From contig NC_089445.1 of NCBI RefSeq assembly GCF_026210795.1, positions 3,596,001-3,660,000 of the forward strand: a DNA stretch of 64,000 bases, given 5' to 3'. Made by a program: the position numbers and the translations under genes. Positions within the stretch are counted from its first letter, which is position 1, and each line of letters begins with the position of its first letter. Shown piece after piece: positions 35,484-47,676 of this stretch. Under the pieces are notes generated by a model, which had not been told where the DNA came from, did no database searches, and saw only the letters and a program-made list of their open reading frames with translations. The DNA comes from Rhizophagus irregularis. Lineage: Eukaryota > Glomeromycota > Glomeromycetes > Glomerales > Glomeraceae.

Positions 35484-37110
35484 ATGGATGAAGTTAAACT
35501 AAGTGATGGTGTATTTGAGCAAATAAAAGATTTTAGACATGAATACTTGACTGAAGAACAAGAATCGTTAATTGATAAGCTGATATTAAATGAAGAATTA
35601 AAAAGTCGTTATAAAGAGAATGGTTTGTGTTATGAATGTAAACAGCCTAATACTGGTGATTATTATTGTCAAGCATGTAATTCTAAACGTTTTCAACAAA
35701 ATTTCAAAAATTGGACAAGTGGAAATCATGACGTTGATGAATTTATTCAAAAAGCACAATTAAAAGCTAAAAAAGAAAGTCAAGCTATAGAGTGGATTGA
35801 ATATGATAAATTTGAAGATGTTAAATATTTAGCAAAAGGAGGATTTGGGACTATTTTTAAAGCAATTTGGAATTACAGTTATGGCAATTATCAATGGCAA
35901 AAAGAAGTCGCTTTAAAATGTTTACATAACTCACAAGGCACTACAGTAGATTTGTTAGAAGAAGTATGATATTTTCTTATATATTTTAGTTTCATAAGTG
36001 CTTAACTAACTATATTTTCCTTTTAAGGTTAAGTCAAATATTATTATAGATAATGGTGGTTGGATAGTTCGTTGTTTTGGTATTACCAAAGATCCAAAAA
36101 CGAATAATTTTATGATGGTGATACAATTATTTGATGGTAGTTTAAGACAACATTTAGATAACAATTTCATTTCACTAGATTGGGAGAAAAAGTCTTATAG
36201 TTTACATAGTATTGCAGATGGTCTTAAAAATATTCATAGTAGTGGATTGGCTCATCGTGATTTTCATTGTGGAAATATATTAAGTACTTTTAGTGAAACA
36301 ACTTTTATTACTGATTTAGGATTATGTCAACCAGCAAATGTAAAAACTTCTCATGATGGTAATAAAAAAATATATGGAGTATTACCATATGTAGCTCCAG
36401 AAGTCCTAAGAGGAAAAGAATATACTCAAGCAAGTGATATTTATGCATTTGGAATTATTGCATATGAAGTTTGTACAGGATTACCTCCTTATCATGATGT
36501 CGCCCATGATGAATTCTTAGCTTTAAAAATTTGTCAGGGTTTGAGACCAAAATCTACCTATAAAATTCCTCAAGTTTTCCTTGATATAATTAACCAATGT
36601 TGGGATGCGGACCCTTTAAAACGACCTAAAGCAGATGAATTGCACGAGTCAATATGGAATGTACATTTGAGTATTCGTAATAAACATGATGAAGAAAATT
36701 TTGCAATCAACGAACAAATTAGAGAAGCTAATGAAATTAACGAAAAGTCATCTACAGCGGTTCAGACACTATTATCATCTACTGGTGCGCTTTCGTATAC
36801 AACACATCCTCAAGCAGTTTATACAAGTAGACTTTTAGATTTTAATAATCTTCCAGAACCAAAAAATGCAGACAATGATGAAACAGAATCTTTAGGTAAA
36901 CATATAATTTAATATAGTATGATTAGAAACTAATTTTACAATGCTAACAACGAACTAATATTTAATATAGAATCTTTAAGAATTGGTTTCACTAAACTTG
37001 ACGTTAATTCTAAAGGTAATTATTTTTGCATGTGATATTTTTGATCTATTAAATTTTAAGTTAACTAATTGATTATTTCATTATTTGTTATTATAGATGA
37101 AAGTAATTAA
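35484..37110 (+). CDS. TKL-like protein kinase with Cys-pair N-terminal module, four exons
   Basis: Exons are 35484-35963, 36028-36895, 36971-37015 and 37097-37110 (468 aa). Introns of 64, 75 and 81 nt are GT-AG, with branch-like ctaac (two) and ttaactaat words. Residues 49-65 form a CxxC..CxxC zinc-ribbon-like module followed by NWTSGN. The kinase domain covers about 105-360: glycine loop AKGGFG (117-122), VALK lysine 145, catalytic HRD (236-238) with N243, DLG (256-258, replacing DFG) and APE (283-285). The WDADPLKRPKADE segment ends the C-lobe. The tail, residues about 365-468, is low in structure and ends KLDVNSKDESN. The last two introns are inferred because splicing removes an otherwise early stop and yields a tail typical of these fungal kinases. 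It probably phosphorylates Ser/Thr or Tyr; the substrate is unknown. No defect is visible. Confidence 0.85.
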
Positions 37111-38321
37111 ACACAGATTATTTGAAATTGAAAATATTTAGAATATAATTTCATTCAATTTTTTATATTTTTTTTTTATTTTTATTTGAACTTTGTGAGA
37201 GATCAATTATAATGTTATAATTTTATGCTTAGACATTTGATACGTTTGAAGATTTACAACAATTGTAGTAAAAATTTTTTTCGAATATAAAATAATGCAT
37301 CAACTTTTTTATTATTTATTTATTATAGCAGTTATCTTGTTCCAACGAATAAAGCTACACCTTACTCATTTATCTGCGTGGAGGGGCTAAATTTATCATC
37401 AACGATTAGCAAGGGGGAGAATTAGCAAATGAGGAAATGCTATGCGTCATTATTGGTGAAGATCTGGGATAGCTTGTTTCTGAGGTATTTAAGCGTCGGT
37501 TAAAATATGAGAGTAAGAGAAATGAAAATTTTAATGTGATGGAGTAACGGCACAAAAATTTTGACTTTGTGAGTGAGAAATCAAAGATAATGTTATAATG
37601 TTATTCTTGGACATTTGAAGGAATATAATAACGCTGAAAAATTTAATATCTGATATACGTTTGATGATTTATAACTATTATAGAATTTTTTTAATAAATT
37701 TTCGTCTTTTTTATTTATTATTGTACTTACTCTTCAACGAATATATTTAATTCATAATAAAAAAAATGTTGTTTACGAATATTCTATTTCGTCATTGGAA
37801 TGCAAATCCGTCAAATTATTAATTATTACATAATAGAATTTTTTGACCTCACGACTAAAGGTTTCTTTTTTTGGTTAAGATTCTGATTTTGATTAACGGA
37901 ATCGTGGAAACTGAACCCAGTTCCCGTTTAATAAAAAAATTATCATAGGCACTGCCAGAAGTTCTCTTGACTTCCCGAACGCCCATCATTGTTAAGTATG
38001 CACTTTGTTGAAACAGGTAACAAAAATAGACGATAATAGCAGACTCTTGGTAAACATTATTAGTCTACCGTATCAAAGCGACTTTATCCATCGTTTTTCA
38101 AGTATATAGTGAACAGTTGAATTAAATAAATATTTATTATTACCGTAGTGAAAAATAAACTGCTTTGATCGAAACCCCTGTATAATTTCCTTCACTTCGT
38201 TCAAAAAATCATGAAGATTTTTCTGTAGACATGAATGATAGACAAATCGCATACAAGAAAATCATGATTTTCCGAGGAACGAGAAAAATTATGAAGGATG
38301 GAACCTCTTAACACATAAGTG
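37111..38321. other. 3' region with a partial duplication
   Basis: Positions 37185-37370 and 37560-37750 are diverged direct copies (shared actttgtgag..gatca.., aatgttataat..tta..cttagacatttga, atacgtttga.gattta.aac, ccaacgaata). This suggests an old duplication of the kinase gene's 3' UTR or loss of a second kinase copy. No gene found. Confidence 0.45.
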
Positions 38322-38585
38322 CTAAGTGAAGGAAATAACAGAATTATTATTCATAATTTTGTTGTTGATAATAGAATCAAAGTGCTGTTCAAAAAGTAGG
38401 ATTGACTGCTTTTCTGTTTTTATATTCTCAAACTTTTCGATTTCACTAGTTATATCACTAGCATCTACCTTGGAGAATTTGTTCTTTCCTTTCTCTTTGA
38501 TACTCTCTTTAAGATGAAAAAATTTTTTTTCTTTGTAAAATACTGATTTCGAAACCTTTTCTAGAGTTGTCCCATAACGAGACAA
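38322..38585 (-). pseudogene. Crinkler-like header fragment
   Basis: An 87-codon frame contains FHLKESIKEKGKNKFSKVDA followed by SDIT, which resembles the middle of the Crinkler header domain (LK..IKE..K..F..VDA.D). It lacks the starting VTLNCLV block and the LXLFLAK/HVHIIV end. The remainder (IEKFENIKTEKQSILLFEQH) does not match. It is probably a relic; a chance match cannot be excluded. Confidence 0.35.
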
Positions 38586-39602
38586 TTGAGTGAAATTTCG
38601 GATATATTCTCGTGTATAGACAAACCCACTGTGTTAGCATTGCATCTTTATATTCAATTTTCTCTCTAGTTTCTAAAAAGAGTCGAGCGGAAAATGTTTA
38701 TTCCAAAGAGTATTCAGTGAAATAAAAATCCGGGAAAGAAAACCCCAATACCATAAGAACAAGTGATGAATATTATCAAATGAATCGTGTAAATGTTACC
38801 CCGCACAAATGCACAATAGAAATAGTACAGATTAGTGTATTAATGCTAATAAAATAAGTAATAGAATAATAAAATAAAGTAATAAAAAAATAATATTAAA
38901 TTTCTTTTACTTTTACCTTTAAAATTAATTATCTTTATAGGTAAAAAAATTACAAAAGGAAAAAAGTTTTTAAAAAAAATAAAAAATATTGACTTTAACA
39001 ATTCATACAACTCAGAATATAACCTACTTTTAGTTAAATGGGTAACTATGTTAAATGGACTGGAACAAGTTTAGTTTTTTAATCAATCTGCAAATTCAAA
39101 TAAAAGAAAAAAAAAAATATTCGTTACATATAACAAAACTTCCCAGCGAACTTTCTAATTTATAAATAAATAACCAATGGAATAAAAAATAACTAGTCCA
39201 GCCGCACCGGAAATTTTGCACGGTCACGTGATCACTTTAATTCATCACATAGTCACACCCGTCCGAGTTTCACTGTTTATATTTATCTGAGGGGAACAAC
39301 AGTTTTTTTCGAGTAGTATAAACTTATTCGTCACCTTATTCGTCACTGATATTTTCACGTGCTAGTGCATAACGCCGTAATGCGGCCCTGTGTGCAAAAT
39401 TTTGTAAAAATGATAAATTGCGCCACACAAAAAAAAAAATATGATATTATTATTATTATGTATTTCTTACCAAGATTTTATAGATTTAAGTTACGACGAA
39501 TTGGCTCTTTTAATATTAATCCGGACACGCACTTTTTGTTGATATTTGTATGCTAGGTAATGATAAATAAAAAAGCAAAGGTTAAAAAAAAAAATCATCA
39601 TC
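38586..39602. other. AT-rich intergenic region
   Basis: No gene seen. The block 39460-39510 (accaagattttatagattta..ttacgacgaattggctc) resembles 17970-18015, indicating another dispersed repeat. Confidence 0.4.
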
Positions 39603-39790
39603 ATTAGGGGAGTTACACATATCACGTAATATTCATTTTATTATAAACCTTACCCCCCCCCCCCTGTTAGATTTTATAACCAATCAAATTATAATATTTA
39701 TAAATCATATGATTTAAATAAGTGTAACGTAAAATTTTAACTACCCCCCTCCCCCCCTATAATAATTACATAATATGTGTAAGCTCCCTT
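39603..39790. mobile_element. MITE with C-rich tracts
   Basis: TAGGGGAGTTACACATAT on the left is inverted on the right (ATATGTGTAAGCTCCCTTA), and ACGTAATAtt/aatTACATAAT extends the match. The interior has a 12-C run at 39653-39664 and a CCCCCCTCCCCCCC run near 39744, unusual in this AT-rich context. Confidence 0.6.
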
Positions 39791-40851
39791 ATAAAAAAGT
39801 CTATCAAAAAAAAAACCTTTTGTTATTTATTTATTGTTCAGCTGCTCAATTATTTATTCTTGAATTTTACCATATTTGGTAATGTTTGGGTTATCAACAT
39901 CTTTTTATTGATTTTTTATAATCAGTATAGCGCTTCACTTAATAACTTTTTTAACGACGCCAATTAACCAAAATAGTTGTAAGAGATTAAAAATTGTATT
40001 ACCAGTGATTGAAAACCTTAAAAAATAAGAAAATTCTTTTGATTGACATGTATATATATATATTAATATATATCTGTTGTGTTCATTTTTGTTGATAATA
40101 AAAGGATCACTCAAAGAGGATGTTTGTTGTAAAAAAAAATAATAATACGGTTTCCTATAAATAATAATGGTATCGGGGCCGAAAGCCATTTCGCCGAAAA
40201 ATAATTATTTCTTATTCTTATTTCCATTTTAGATTTTATTTTGGTAAATCTGAAATCCGTTGTTTAATAACATAGTTACATTCATTTTTTTTCATTTACG
40301 TTTCTATGAAATAAAAGTTCACCCATCTTCCCATATACGTACAAGTATATTATTTCTTCCCCTACAATGCATTTAAAATTAAAAGATGCATATATGAAAC
40401 CTATACCAATGGAGTTTAAAAATTACCTGTAATACTGATAAACAATAATCGACTTGACCTGTTATGGTTTAAATGATTTCTTAAAAATCTATACTTTATT
40501 TAAGATCATTTATTATTGTTATTGTATATTATATAATATTATATATATAAAAAAAAAATTTTTTCATTTACGTTTACAACTTTATATATTAAAAAAAAAA
40601 GTTATAATTAAAATTAGAAACTTTGTAAAATAAATAAATGAATAAATAAAAAAAAGTTTTTATAATATATATATATTTTTTACTACCTAGTTAAAAAAGT
40701 GAGAAACAGATCAGAAAAAAATAAAAATAAAAAAAAATTTTTTTTTTTATATTTTTTTAACAACGAAAAAAAGAATTTTTTATTTTCTACTTTGACGAAT
40801 TTTTTATTTCTCATTTTTTTTTTCACCTAGAAAAAAAAACCAATTTTCGCA

Positions 40852-41025
40852 ATGAATCAATTTAATTATACTTATAAATCCAATTTTACCGAAACTATTG
40901 AACGTACTCCTTCAAACGTTCCATCTTACGTGCATCTTACGTGCTAGTCTTATTTTCGAAGGCGGAATAATCGTCGAGCAAGACATAGAATTAGAACTAG
41001 TGGCGGAAATAATTGGAATTTACAT
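40852..41025 (+). pseudogene. small Arg-rich ORF family, copy 2 (frameshifted)
   Basis: The DNA is about 85 percent identical by eye to 12080-12240: atgaatcaatt..., tccaattttaccgaaactat and actccttcaaacgttcca. A tandem duplication of an 11-base word (catcttacgtg) plus a one-base loss shift the frame and create a stop at about 40948. The basic-run DNA (cgaaggcggaataatcgtcg) remains recognisable downstream. Confidence 0.5.
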
Positions 41026-41029
41026 TACT

Positions 41030-42909
41030 TAATTAAATTACAATTTTTCTCTTTTAGTTTGGCATGCATGTTGAAATATTGATTCATATTGAATATATTA
41101 CACTAAGTCATTATGAGTAATTTTAGACTATTGCAATTCACATGTCGCATAATTCAAATAATAATTTCATTTTAGCATTGTTTATATATAATAAATAATA
41201 ACATAAATCAATTAAAATAATGTATGTCATTTTATTATGAGGAGTCAAAAAATTAAACTGTACATTTATTATTTTAGTTAGTTTATCTTGGACATCTTTG
41301 TCATTCTAGTAAAATTTTAGTTAAAAATGTCAATGTCAATCAGGCATAATAAAGAAATCAAATTTAAATCGTTTCAGGTTAGGCTCTTAGGCAACCATCG
41401 GCATCGGGAATTGGGTGAGAAGATGTAAACAAAAAAACCTAACTAACTCTTTTACAGTAATAAAAATAAAAAAAAAAAAGATTTTTTTTATTTTTTATTA
41501 TATTTACAATTCAATTACGAAGCGAGTTCATAATAATGTGTTTTGTGTTAAATATGAATATAAATTATAAAAATGGTGAGACTTTTTAAATATACATTAT
41601 AAATCATTTTTTTTTTGCCACATTTACAGGTTAAAGAAATAAATATTTACTTGCGAATGGGCCACCTAAGCTAATCTTTAAATGAATATATATAAGGATT
41701 AATATGGTCATGATGGTCATGATGGGAGAAAAATGAAAATTTTTGATTTTATATATATCAAAAAGCATTTTCACAAATTAGGAAATTTAAATAGAGAACA
41801 ATTGCAAAGATCATGTATGACCATATGAGCATGTTTAAAAAGACTTTTATTATTAGTTTTGAACCAATTTTTTTTTTCATATTTTTTTTTATGTTTAGCC
41901 AATCAAAATATTTCGACAACTTACAACTGTATATAAACGACATACATATATACTATTTTGGTTAATTGGCGTTATTAAACCTTTTTTTGATTGACATTTC
42001 TTTAATGTTTCAACTTTTAACGGTTCCTTGCTTCTTTATTTATCATTACCTGCACCAATAAAAAGAGAGAAAAAAAAATATTATTCCATTTTCAGCTAAG
42101 CAAATTTTTTGCGCCTAATTGTATATTATTCTTCAATTCATTTGACCAATTTAATTTATTGAAATAAAATACAATTGTACATAAACCGGAAAAAAAAATT
42201 TTTTTAAGCGTGTCAAAAAAAAAAATTAATTTTACGACTCGCACATTATCTAATCTAGATTTCGATATTTCGATGAACTCGTCGTAAGTGGTAATCAGAA
42301 AGAAATAATTTTCTTTAATATACGCGAAACATCAAACAGTAAAACTTTTTTTTTTCGTTTTTTATAATAGGAACAAGGAACAAGGAAAAGTGAGAATTCT
42401 GCAGTTATAGTGGCTATAGCCGGCCGGGTACAAAACAAAAATGTGATTATACCAACGAAAACAGGTTTTAAAAACAGGGCAATTTTTAAATGTCGATCTA
42501 ATATTCTAATCCCCAAAAATATTTTCCAATAAAGGTAAATTGACGCCTATACCTATGTATTCTAGTCGAATTTAAGAAATGCGTTACTAATTTTTTTTAC
42601 ATAGCGTTCCCAATTAAAGCTGTAAAAAATCATTTCTTTTATTTGTAAAGTTTAAAAATCATTTCTTTTATAAAGTTTAAAATATATATATAAATATATA
42701 TATATATTTATTAAACATAATAATATTTAAACTAAATCGAAAAAAGTAAATTGTTCTTTATCCGGAATAAAAGAATCACTTAAATAGGATGTTTATATTT
42801 ATCAATTGATTAAGGACATTACCGAAGGATTCCGTAAAAAAAAAATATATATTCGTTGAACTTTTAAAAATATAACAGTACAAGTTATTATAAACTTTAA
42901 TACTAAAAA
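41030..42909. other. AT-rich region with partial repeat copies
   Basis: No gene was supported. Positions 42180-42430 share words with the dispersed repeat (aaaccggaaaaaaaaat, acgcgaaa.atcaaac, ttatagtggctata), so a degraded copy lies here. Confidence 0.4.
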
Positions 42910-43530
42910 AAGTTCGGAATTGCAGTCTCACGAACAGAAGATACTTTTTTTGGTTACCAACCAATATTATAATTGGTAATTATCAATATAAAATTGTTTT
43001 ATTTGTAACATTTCAAATTAAAGCTGTATACATTAAAAAATTAATAAACCGAAAAAAAGAATTCTTTTTTTTTTGAGCGCGATCAATAAATAAATAAATA
43101 TATTAATTAATGTTATAAGAACCATTTTTTTTTTCTTTACGCGAAATATCAAACCAATAAACATTTTCTTTGTTCCTTTAATAGTTATAGTGGCTATAAT
43201 CTACAGGACTACAGTGCAAGACCACACGTTTCAAAGTCGATCCTAATTTCACCAAAAAGGGAATGGTCAGAAATCGAAAAAGTTGGATTGTTATATTAAT
43301 TAGACTGCATGAAATCTCAAATCCCAATTAAAGAAATTGTATTGACTCAGAACTGACCTAGAATAAAATCATGATCTTATCGATAGTATTTTTTTTTTTC
43401 TTTCATGATGAAAAATTATATAATTATATTTTTTAAAATATCTATATATGGTATTATAAATAAAGTAATTTGATGTTCAAGTAATAAACCAATATTTGTG
43501 GCTAGACGCGAAAAAAAAATTACTTTTCGT
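42910..43530. repeat. dispersed non-coding repeat, copy C (3' part)
   Basis: It matches 20890-21650 of the copy A region: gcagtctcacgaacagaaga, aaagctgtatacattaaa, gcgaaatatcaaacca, ttatagtggc.., gatcttatcgatagtattt and gatgttcaa.taataaacc. It ends about 350 bp upstream of the small ORF at 43887. Confidence 0.7.
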
Positions 43531-43886
43531 GAGAATCATGAAAAAAATAATTTGATTTTTTTTATATAAATTAACCCTATTTGATGTTTTTTTCAACAGC
43601 GAAAAAAAAATTCTTTTTATTTTCCTGCTTTCACGAATTTTTTATTTATATATTTTTTATTTTCTTTGAAAGTCAAGTAGATGCACTTTTCTTTCCAATT
43701 TTTTTTTAAAAAGACTCTTTTTTTTTATATGATATATATTTATGTACTGTATAAATATATAAAAAAAAGAGACTGCAAGATTATTTTTGATTCAGTTTTC
43801 ACTTTGGAGAAAAAAAAAGAGAGAATTTAATAAACTATTTCGAGAGAACACTTCAAGAAATTTTAAAAATATATATAATTTTTATA

Positions 43887-44174
43887 ATGGATAATGAACA
43901 ACCAACAAATCGAACAATAGATGCAACTCAAATGGAACGTGCTCTTTCAAAAATTCCATGCGATAACTTAAACATTTCTTGCGACTTTTCAGATACAACA
44001 CCTTCCTACGTTAGTTTTGCTATTCGTAGACGCCGTAATCAACGACGTTTACGACGTTTAAGACATGAAATTACAATTAATATGTATATATGGAATCGCA
44101 TAAGAAGATTACCCATGCAAACCACCAACAATTTATTTACAAATCAATTTTTTAATGGATCCGCTTTCCCCTGA
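43887..44174 (+). CDS. small Arg-rich protein, intact copy (95 aa)
   Basis: The ATG follows an A/T leader (atataatttttataATG). Residues 1-50 are polar with ERALSKIPCDNLNISCDFSD, then SYVSFAIRRRRNQRRLRRLR forms a strongly basic helix-like run, followed by an aromatic segment (YIWNRIRRLPMQ) and a short tail. This is the longest of three related copies (12080 and 40852 are broken). The conserved leader and ORF suggest a real family or a shared mobile unit. A nucleic-acid-binding role is possible from charge only. No known family recognised. Confidence 0.45.
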   Translation: MDNEQPTNRTIDATQMERALSKIPCDNLNISCDFSDTTPSYVSFAIRRRRNQRRLRRLRHEITINMYIWNRIRRLPMQTTNNLFTNQFFNGSAFP

Positions 44175-46344
44175 AGAATGATCCAATCGCTAATTAGTTA
44201 TCTTCGCTTACGTTTAGTCGAAATCGCAAAATCTGTATATGGCAAGATTCGAATATCTCAAATATCGTTGGAAAACCTATTCACTTTCTAAGTTAATTTC
44301 TCGATCTAAAAATATTATTACCGGCAAAATTTATGGAAGATCATTTGATCAACATTTGTATTATTTCGCAACAAATATTATACATAAGTATACATTTTCT
44401 TTTCTTTTCTTTTTTTCAATTATTTACTCTTTCCCATTCAAACAAATACTTCAAATTTTACTAATTTCTATTTTGCTTTTGGAAAAAAATTTTTATACTA
44501 CTATTATAAATATGGATTGTTTCTATAAGTATACAGTATATATATTTAAAATTTTTTTTTTTTTTTTGAAATTATTTTTATTTCATTTTTTCTCCATGAA
44601 AAAACATCGACGACTACTATTAGTACAAAAAATAAGGTTTATAATATATTTATAGTGTATTAAATGATAAAAAAAAAATTTCTTTATCAGTTTATCACCA
44701 TCACTAATGTGCCATAAATTATGTCCTTTGCGATTTATTTGTAGAGCCACGTTATACTATAAAAAAAATAAAAAAAAAATTATTTATTTATGATTCATTC
44801 ATTTTAAAAAAAATAATATTTATTTATGAAAATTTTCTATAAAACTATTTATCATAAACTTTATTAAATTCATTAATTATTAAGAACTCTACTATTCTTA
44901 AACATAATAGTGAAGTTCTTATCTATTATCAGAACTCGAGAGTATAAAACACTTATGATAAAAATTTAAATAGATGAAGATATGTATAATCACCTTGTTG
45001 ATTGAGAATTTAAGGAAAAAATTGTTTTCTGGTATTGATAATGTAATAGGAGAAATCCAAGATGATGTTGTTGGTATCCGATCAAAATCTCGACGGCCAC
45101 TTGCATGACTAACAAAAGATCGACAACAAAGTCTAAAATCCTGACAAGTCATTATATCGACAATTTTGTGATGTGTGTTCTAATAAAATAATTTGTTGCA
45201 ATATGTAATATTTAGTTTAAATGTGTTATAATTTTGTCAGGATTTTGACTTGTCAAGATATTGGATCAGTTGTCGAGATTTTGTTGTCGGTCGCTCAAAT
45301 GATTTTCGAGATTTCGTACCAAAACCGATGTTGTTATAGTTGTTGGTAGTTAAAGACTTTTGATATTTTCCTGCAAAATAAATTTGTTAATACAGTACTA
45401 CCTTTGAATTGTGGATGGTTTTTCTTTATTCCTTTTTTTGTTTAAAACATGATCTATTATAATACTCTCTCTTATTTGCAACTAGGTTTTCTTGGTTTAG
45501 CTAAAAATTTTAAAGAAACTTCATTATTACTATTTTTGAATTTACTGATCCTTATTATTCCCATACAATTAGAGAATTAGTTAAATTAATTATAAATTCT
45601 TTTTAAATTAACTAGGGAAGAATCAGGAGTCAAGTTGGCACACTCTTCGATTAATTAAAATTTTTTAATGAATGGTTATTTATAGTTGCGGAGTTTTGTT
45701 TGTAAAAAGGTGCTTTTATGTGTTTATTTTATGTATTTTTAATTAAATAAAAATTAAAATTATTTTTTTATTTATTGAGTTAAAGTGAAATTACATTTAT
45801 TATCGAATTTTAATTTATATACATGTATATATATTTTTTTAAAAAAAAAAATATTTATTTATTGTTAATATTTATTTTGATAATATTTGAAGATTAGTTA
45901 ATTGATTAAATAAGAATAAAAAGATCATTTTTACAGAATTTCAGTATCATATAATAATTTTTTTTTCTTTTTTGATTAGTAAATGATTATTAGATAATTG
46001 GGTAAAAGTTTATTAAGATGCATATTATTTTTAATCAAATTACCGTCTAGCACTGCATATAGTATCCCCCTTTTCCATACCCCCACTTCATAAGACCCGG
46101 GTATAATTCAATTTTTATTAAGGAAGTTTTACATAAGACCCGGGTATTTTAATAGATTTAAATATTAATTATTGTAACATAATAAAATAATCAAATTTAA
46201 ATTGCAAAATTTAGAAAATATATTTATTTATATTATTGAATTATCATGTTTTTTATTTTTTTTATTAACGGGAGCATGAATTATCACGTTTTTTGTCTTA
46301 CCAATCTACTTTTAACACGTTTTCTCTCTAAATTTAAACATGAT
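44175..46344. other. AT-rich intergenic region
   Basis: No confident gene. A 138-codon frame at 44239-44655 is Phe/Ile-rich from poly-T sequence and is not supported. A 16-bp direct repeat cataagacccgggtat occurs at about 46089 and 46132. Short repeated words with cgagattt.gt occur at 45080-45320. Confidence 0.4.
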
Positions 46345-47640
46345 CGTCAATTTAATTCCAGTTTTGAACTATGTTGCGATCTTCATTTTCTTTGTAATAA
46401 TCATTTTCGCTCTCACTTTCATTACCTTCATCTTCTAATCCACTTTCATCACCTTCATCTTCTAATCCACTTTCATCATCACTTTTACTTTCCGATTCAC
46501 TTCCACTTTCTGATTCGCTTACTAATTTCATTTTCTTCAATACCTTTTCCTCTGTTATTTATCTCTTGCACTTTATTAAAATCAAAAATTAGGCTATCTT
46601 CTGACCCATCCAAAGAATTTGAAACACCGCAACACTTGAATGAACGCCTAATCATGTTGGTATCCACAGAATCCAGCTTTCTTTAATCCAATTTGCCACT
46701 AATGAATAGGAAGGCCTTTTGATTTTGCCGGATGGGGTGTAATCCTTGATGGCATCATTCATCCAATTATTATAAAGATGTCGCACCTATTATTATTTAC
46801 AAAATTAATTTAATTTATTAAAATAATAATAATAAAAGAATTATCATACTTTAGATTTAAAGGACTTGTTCAACGAAACATCAAGTGGTTGTAAACGGGA
46901 TGTTAAACCACCTGGAATAATGGCTATATCAGTATATTTTTCGTGAAATCAATTTTTTACAGCAGACGTTTTATGAGCAGTAAAAGAATCCAGTATTAAA
47001 AGAGATCTTGGATTTGCTCTGCGTCTTGCGTGTTGTGTCCAAACATTTTCAATCCACCAAATCATCTCACTTTCATTCATCCAACCTTCTTTATTAGCCT
47101 GGATAATCACTCCATCAGGAAACTCCTCACGTGAAACGTTTACAAGTTTGAAAATAATTACTGGTGGTAATTTTATTCCATTTGCTGTGCAGGCCAAAAC
47201 AACTGTAAAATTAGAGCGCTCATATCCAGTTGATAAAATTGAAATAGTTTTAGTACCACGTTATTCAACTGTTGTATTATTTGGTGAGTTAAAAGACATG
47301 GGTGTTTCATCCATGTTTGCAATTAAAGATAATGGATATTAATGTTCTCTTCGACGAAATAGAACATAGGACAAAAATTCACTTTGCAAACCAATATAAT
47401 TTTCTGGAAGTTTCTGAGATATTGTTGTTTTTTTTCTATTAACTAAATTATGCCGGCTCATAAAGCCATCAACCCATTTTTGCGAAAGTTTCACATTCTT
47501 TATGTCGGGATACTCTTCTTGATACACTTGCTTTTTAGATAAAGAACGTGCCTTTGCTTGAATCATATATTATGTGACAACTTTTAATTGACTCTGAGAC
47601 TCTCTAAACCATTCCATAAGTTCAACTTCAAGTTGTGGAT
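46345..47640 (-). pseudogene. pogo/jerky-like DDE transposase relic with acidic tail
   Basis: On the minus strand, the CENP-B-like part KNVKLSQKWVDGFMSRHNL (about 47500) is followed by IANMDETPMSFN (about 47315, first Asp), an in-frame TAA at about 47262, FTVVLACTANG, GWMNESEMI..W, and LLILDSFTAHKT (second Asp). An in-frame TGA after SAVKN at about 46946 follows, then GGLTSRLQPLDVSLNKSFK. A GT-AG intron of about 66 nt (roughly 46788-46854) joins to VRHLYNNWM and SYSLVANWIKESW. After a frame change comes MIRRSFKCCGVSNSLDG and finally a Ser/Glu/Asp-rich tail ending at about 46350. The architecture is complete but has at least three inactivating lesions. Confidence 0.75.
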
Positions 47641-47676
47641 ACTTTGGACATGCACCTGTAGTGAGTTTTTGAATAC

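Noticed and set aside
44239-44655. 138-codon Phe/Ile-rich frame that looks membrane-spanning
   Set aside because: Poly-T rich DNA yields hydrophobic residues; no conserved motif, and it may just be the tail of the small-ORF repeat.
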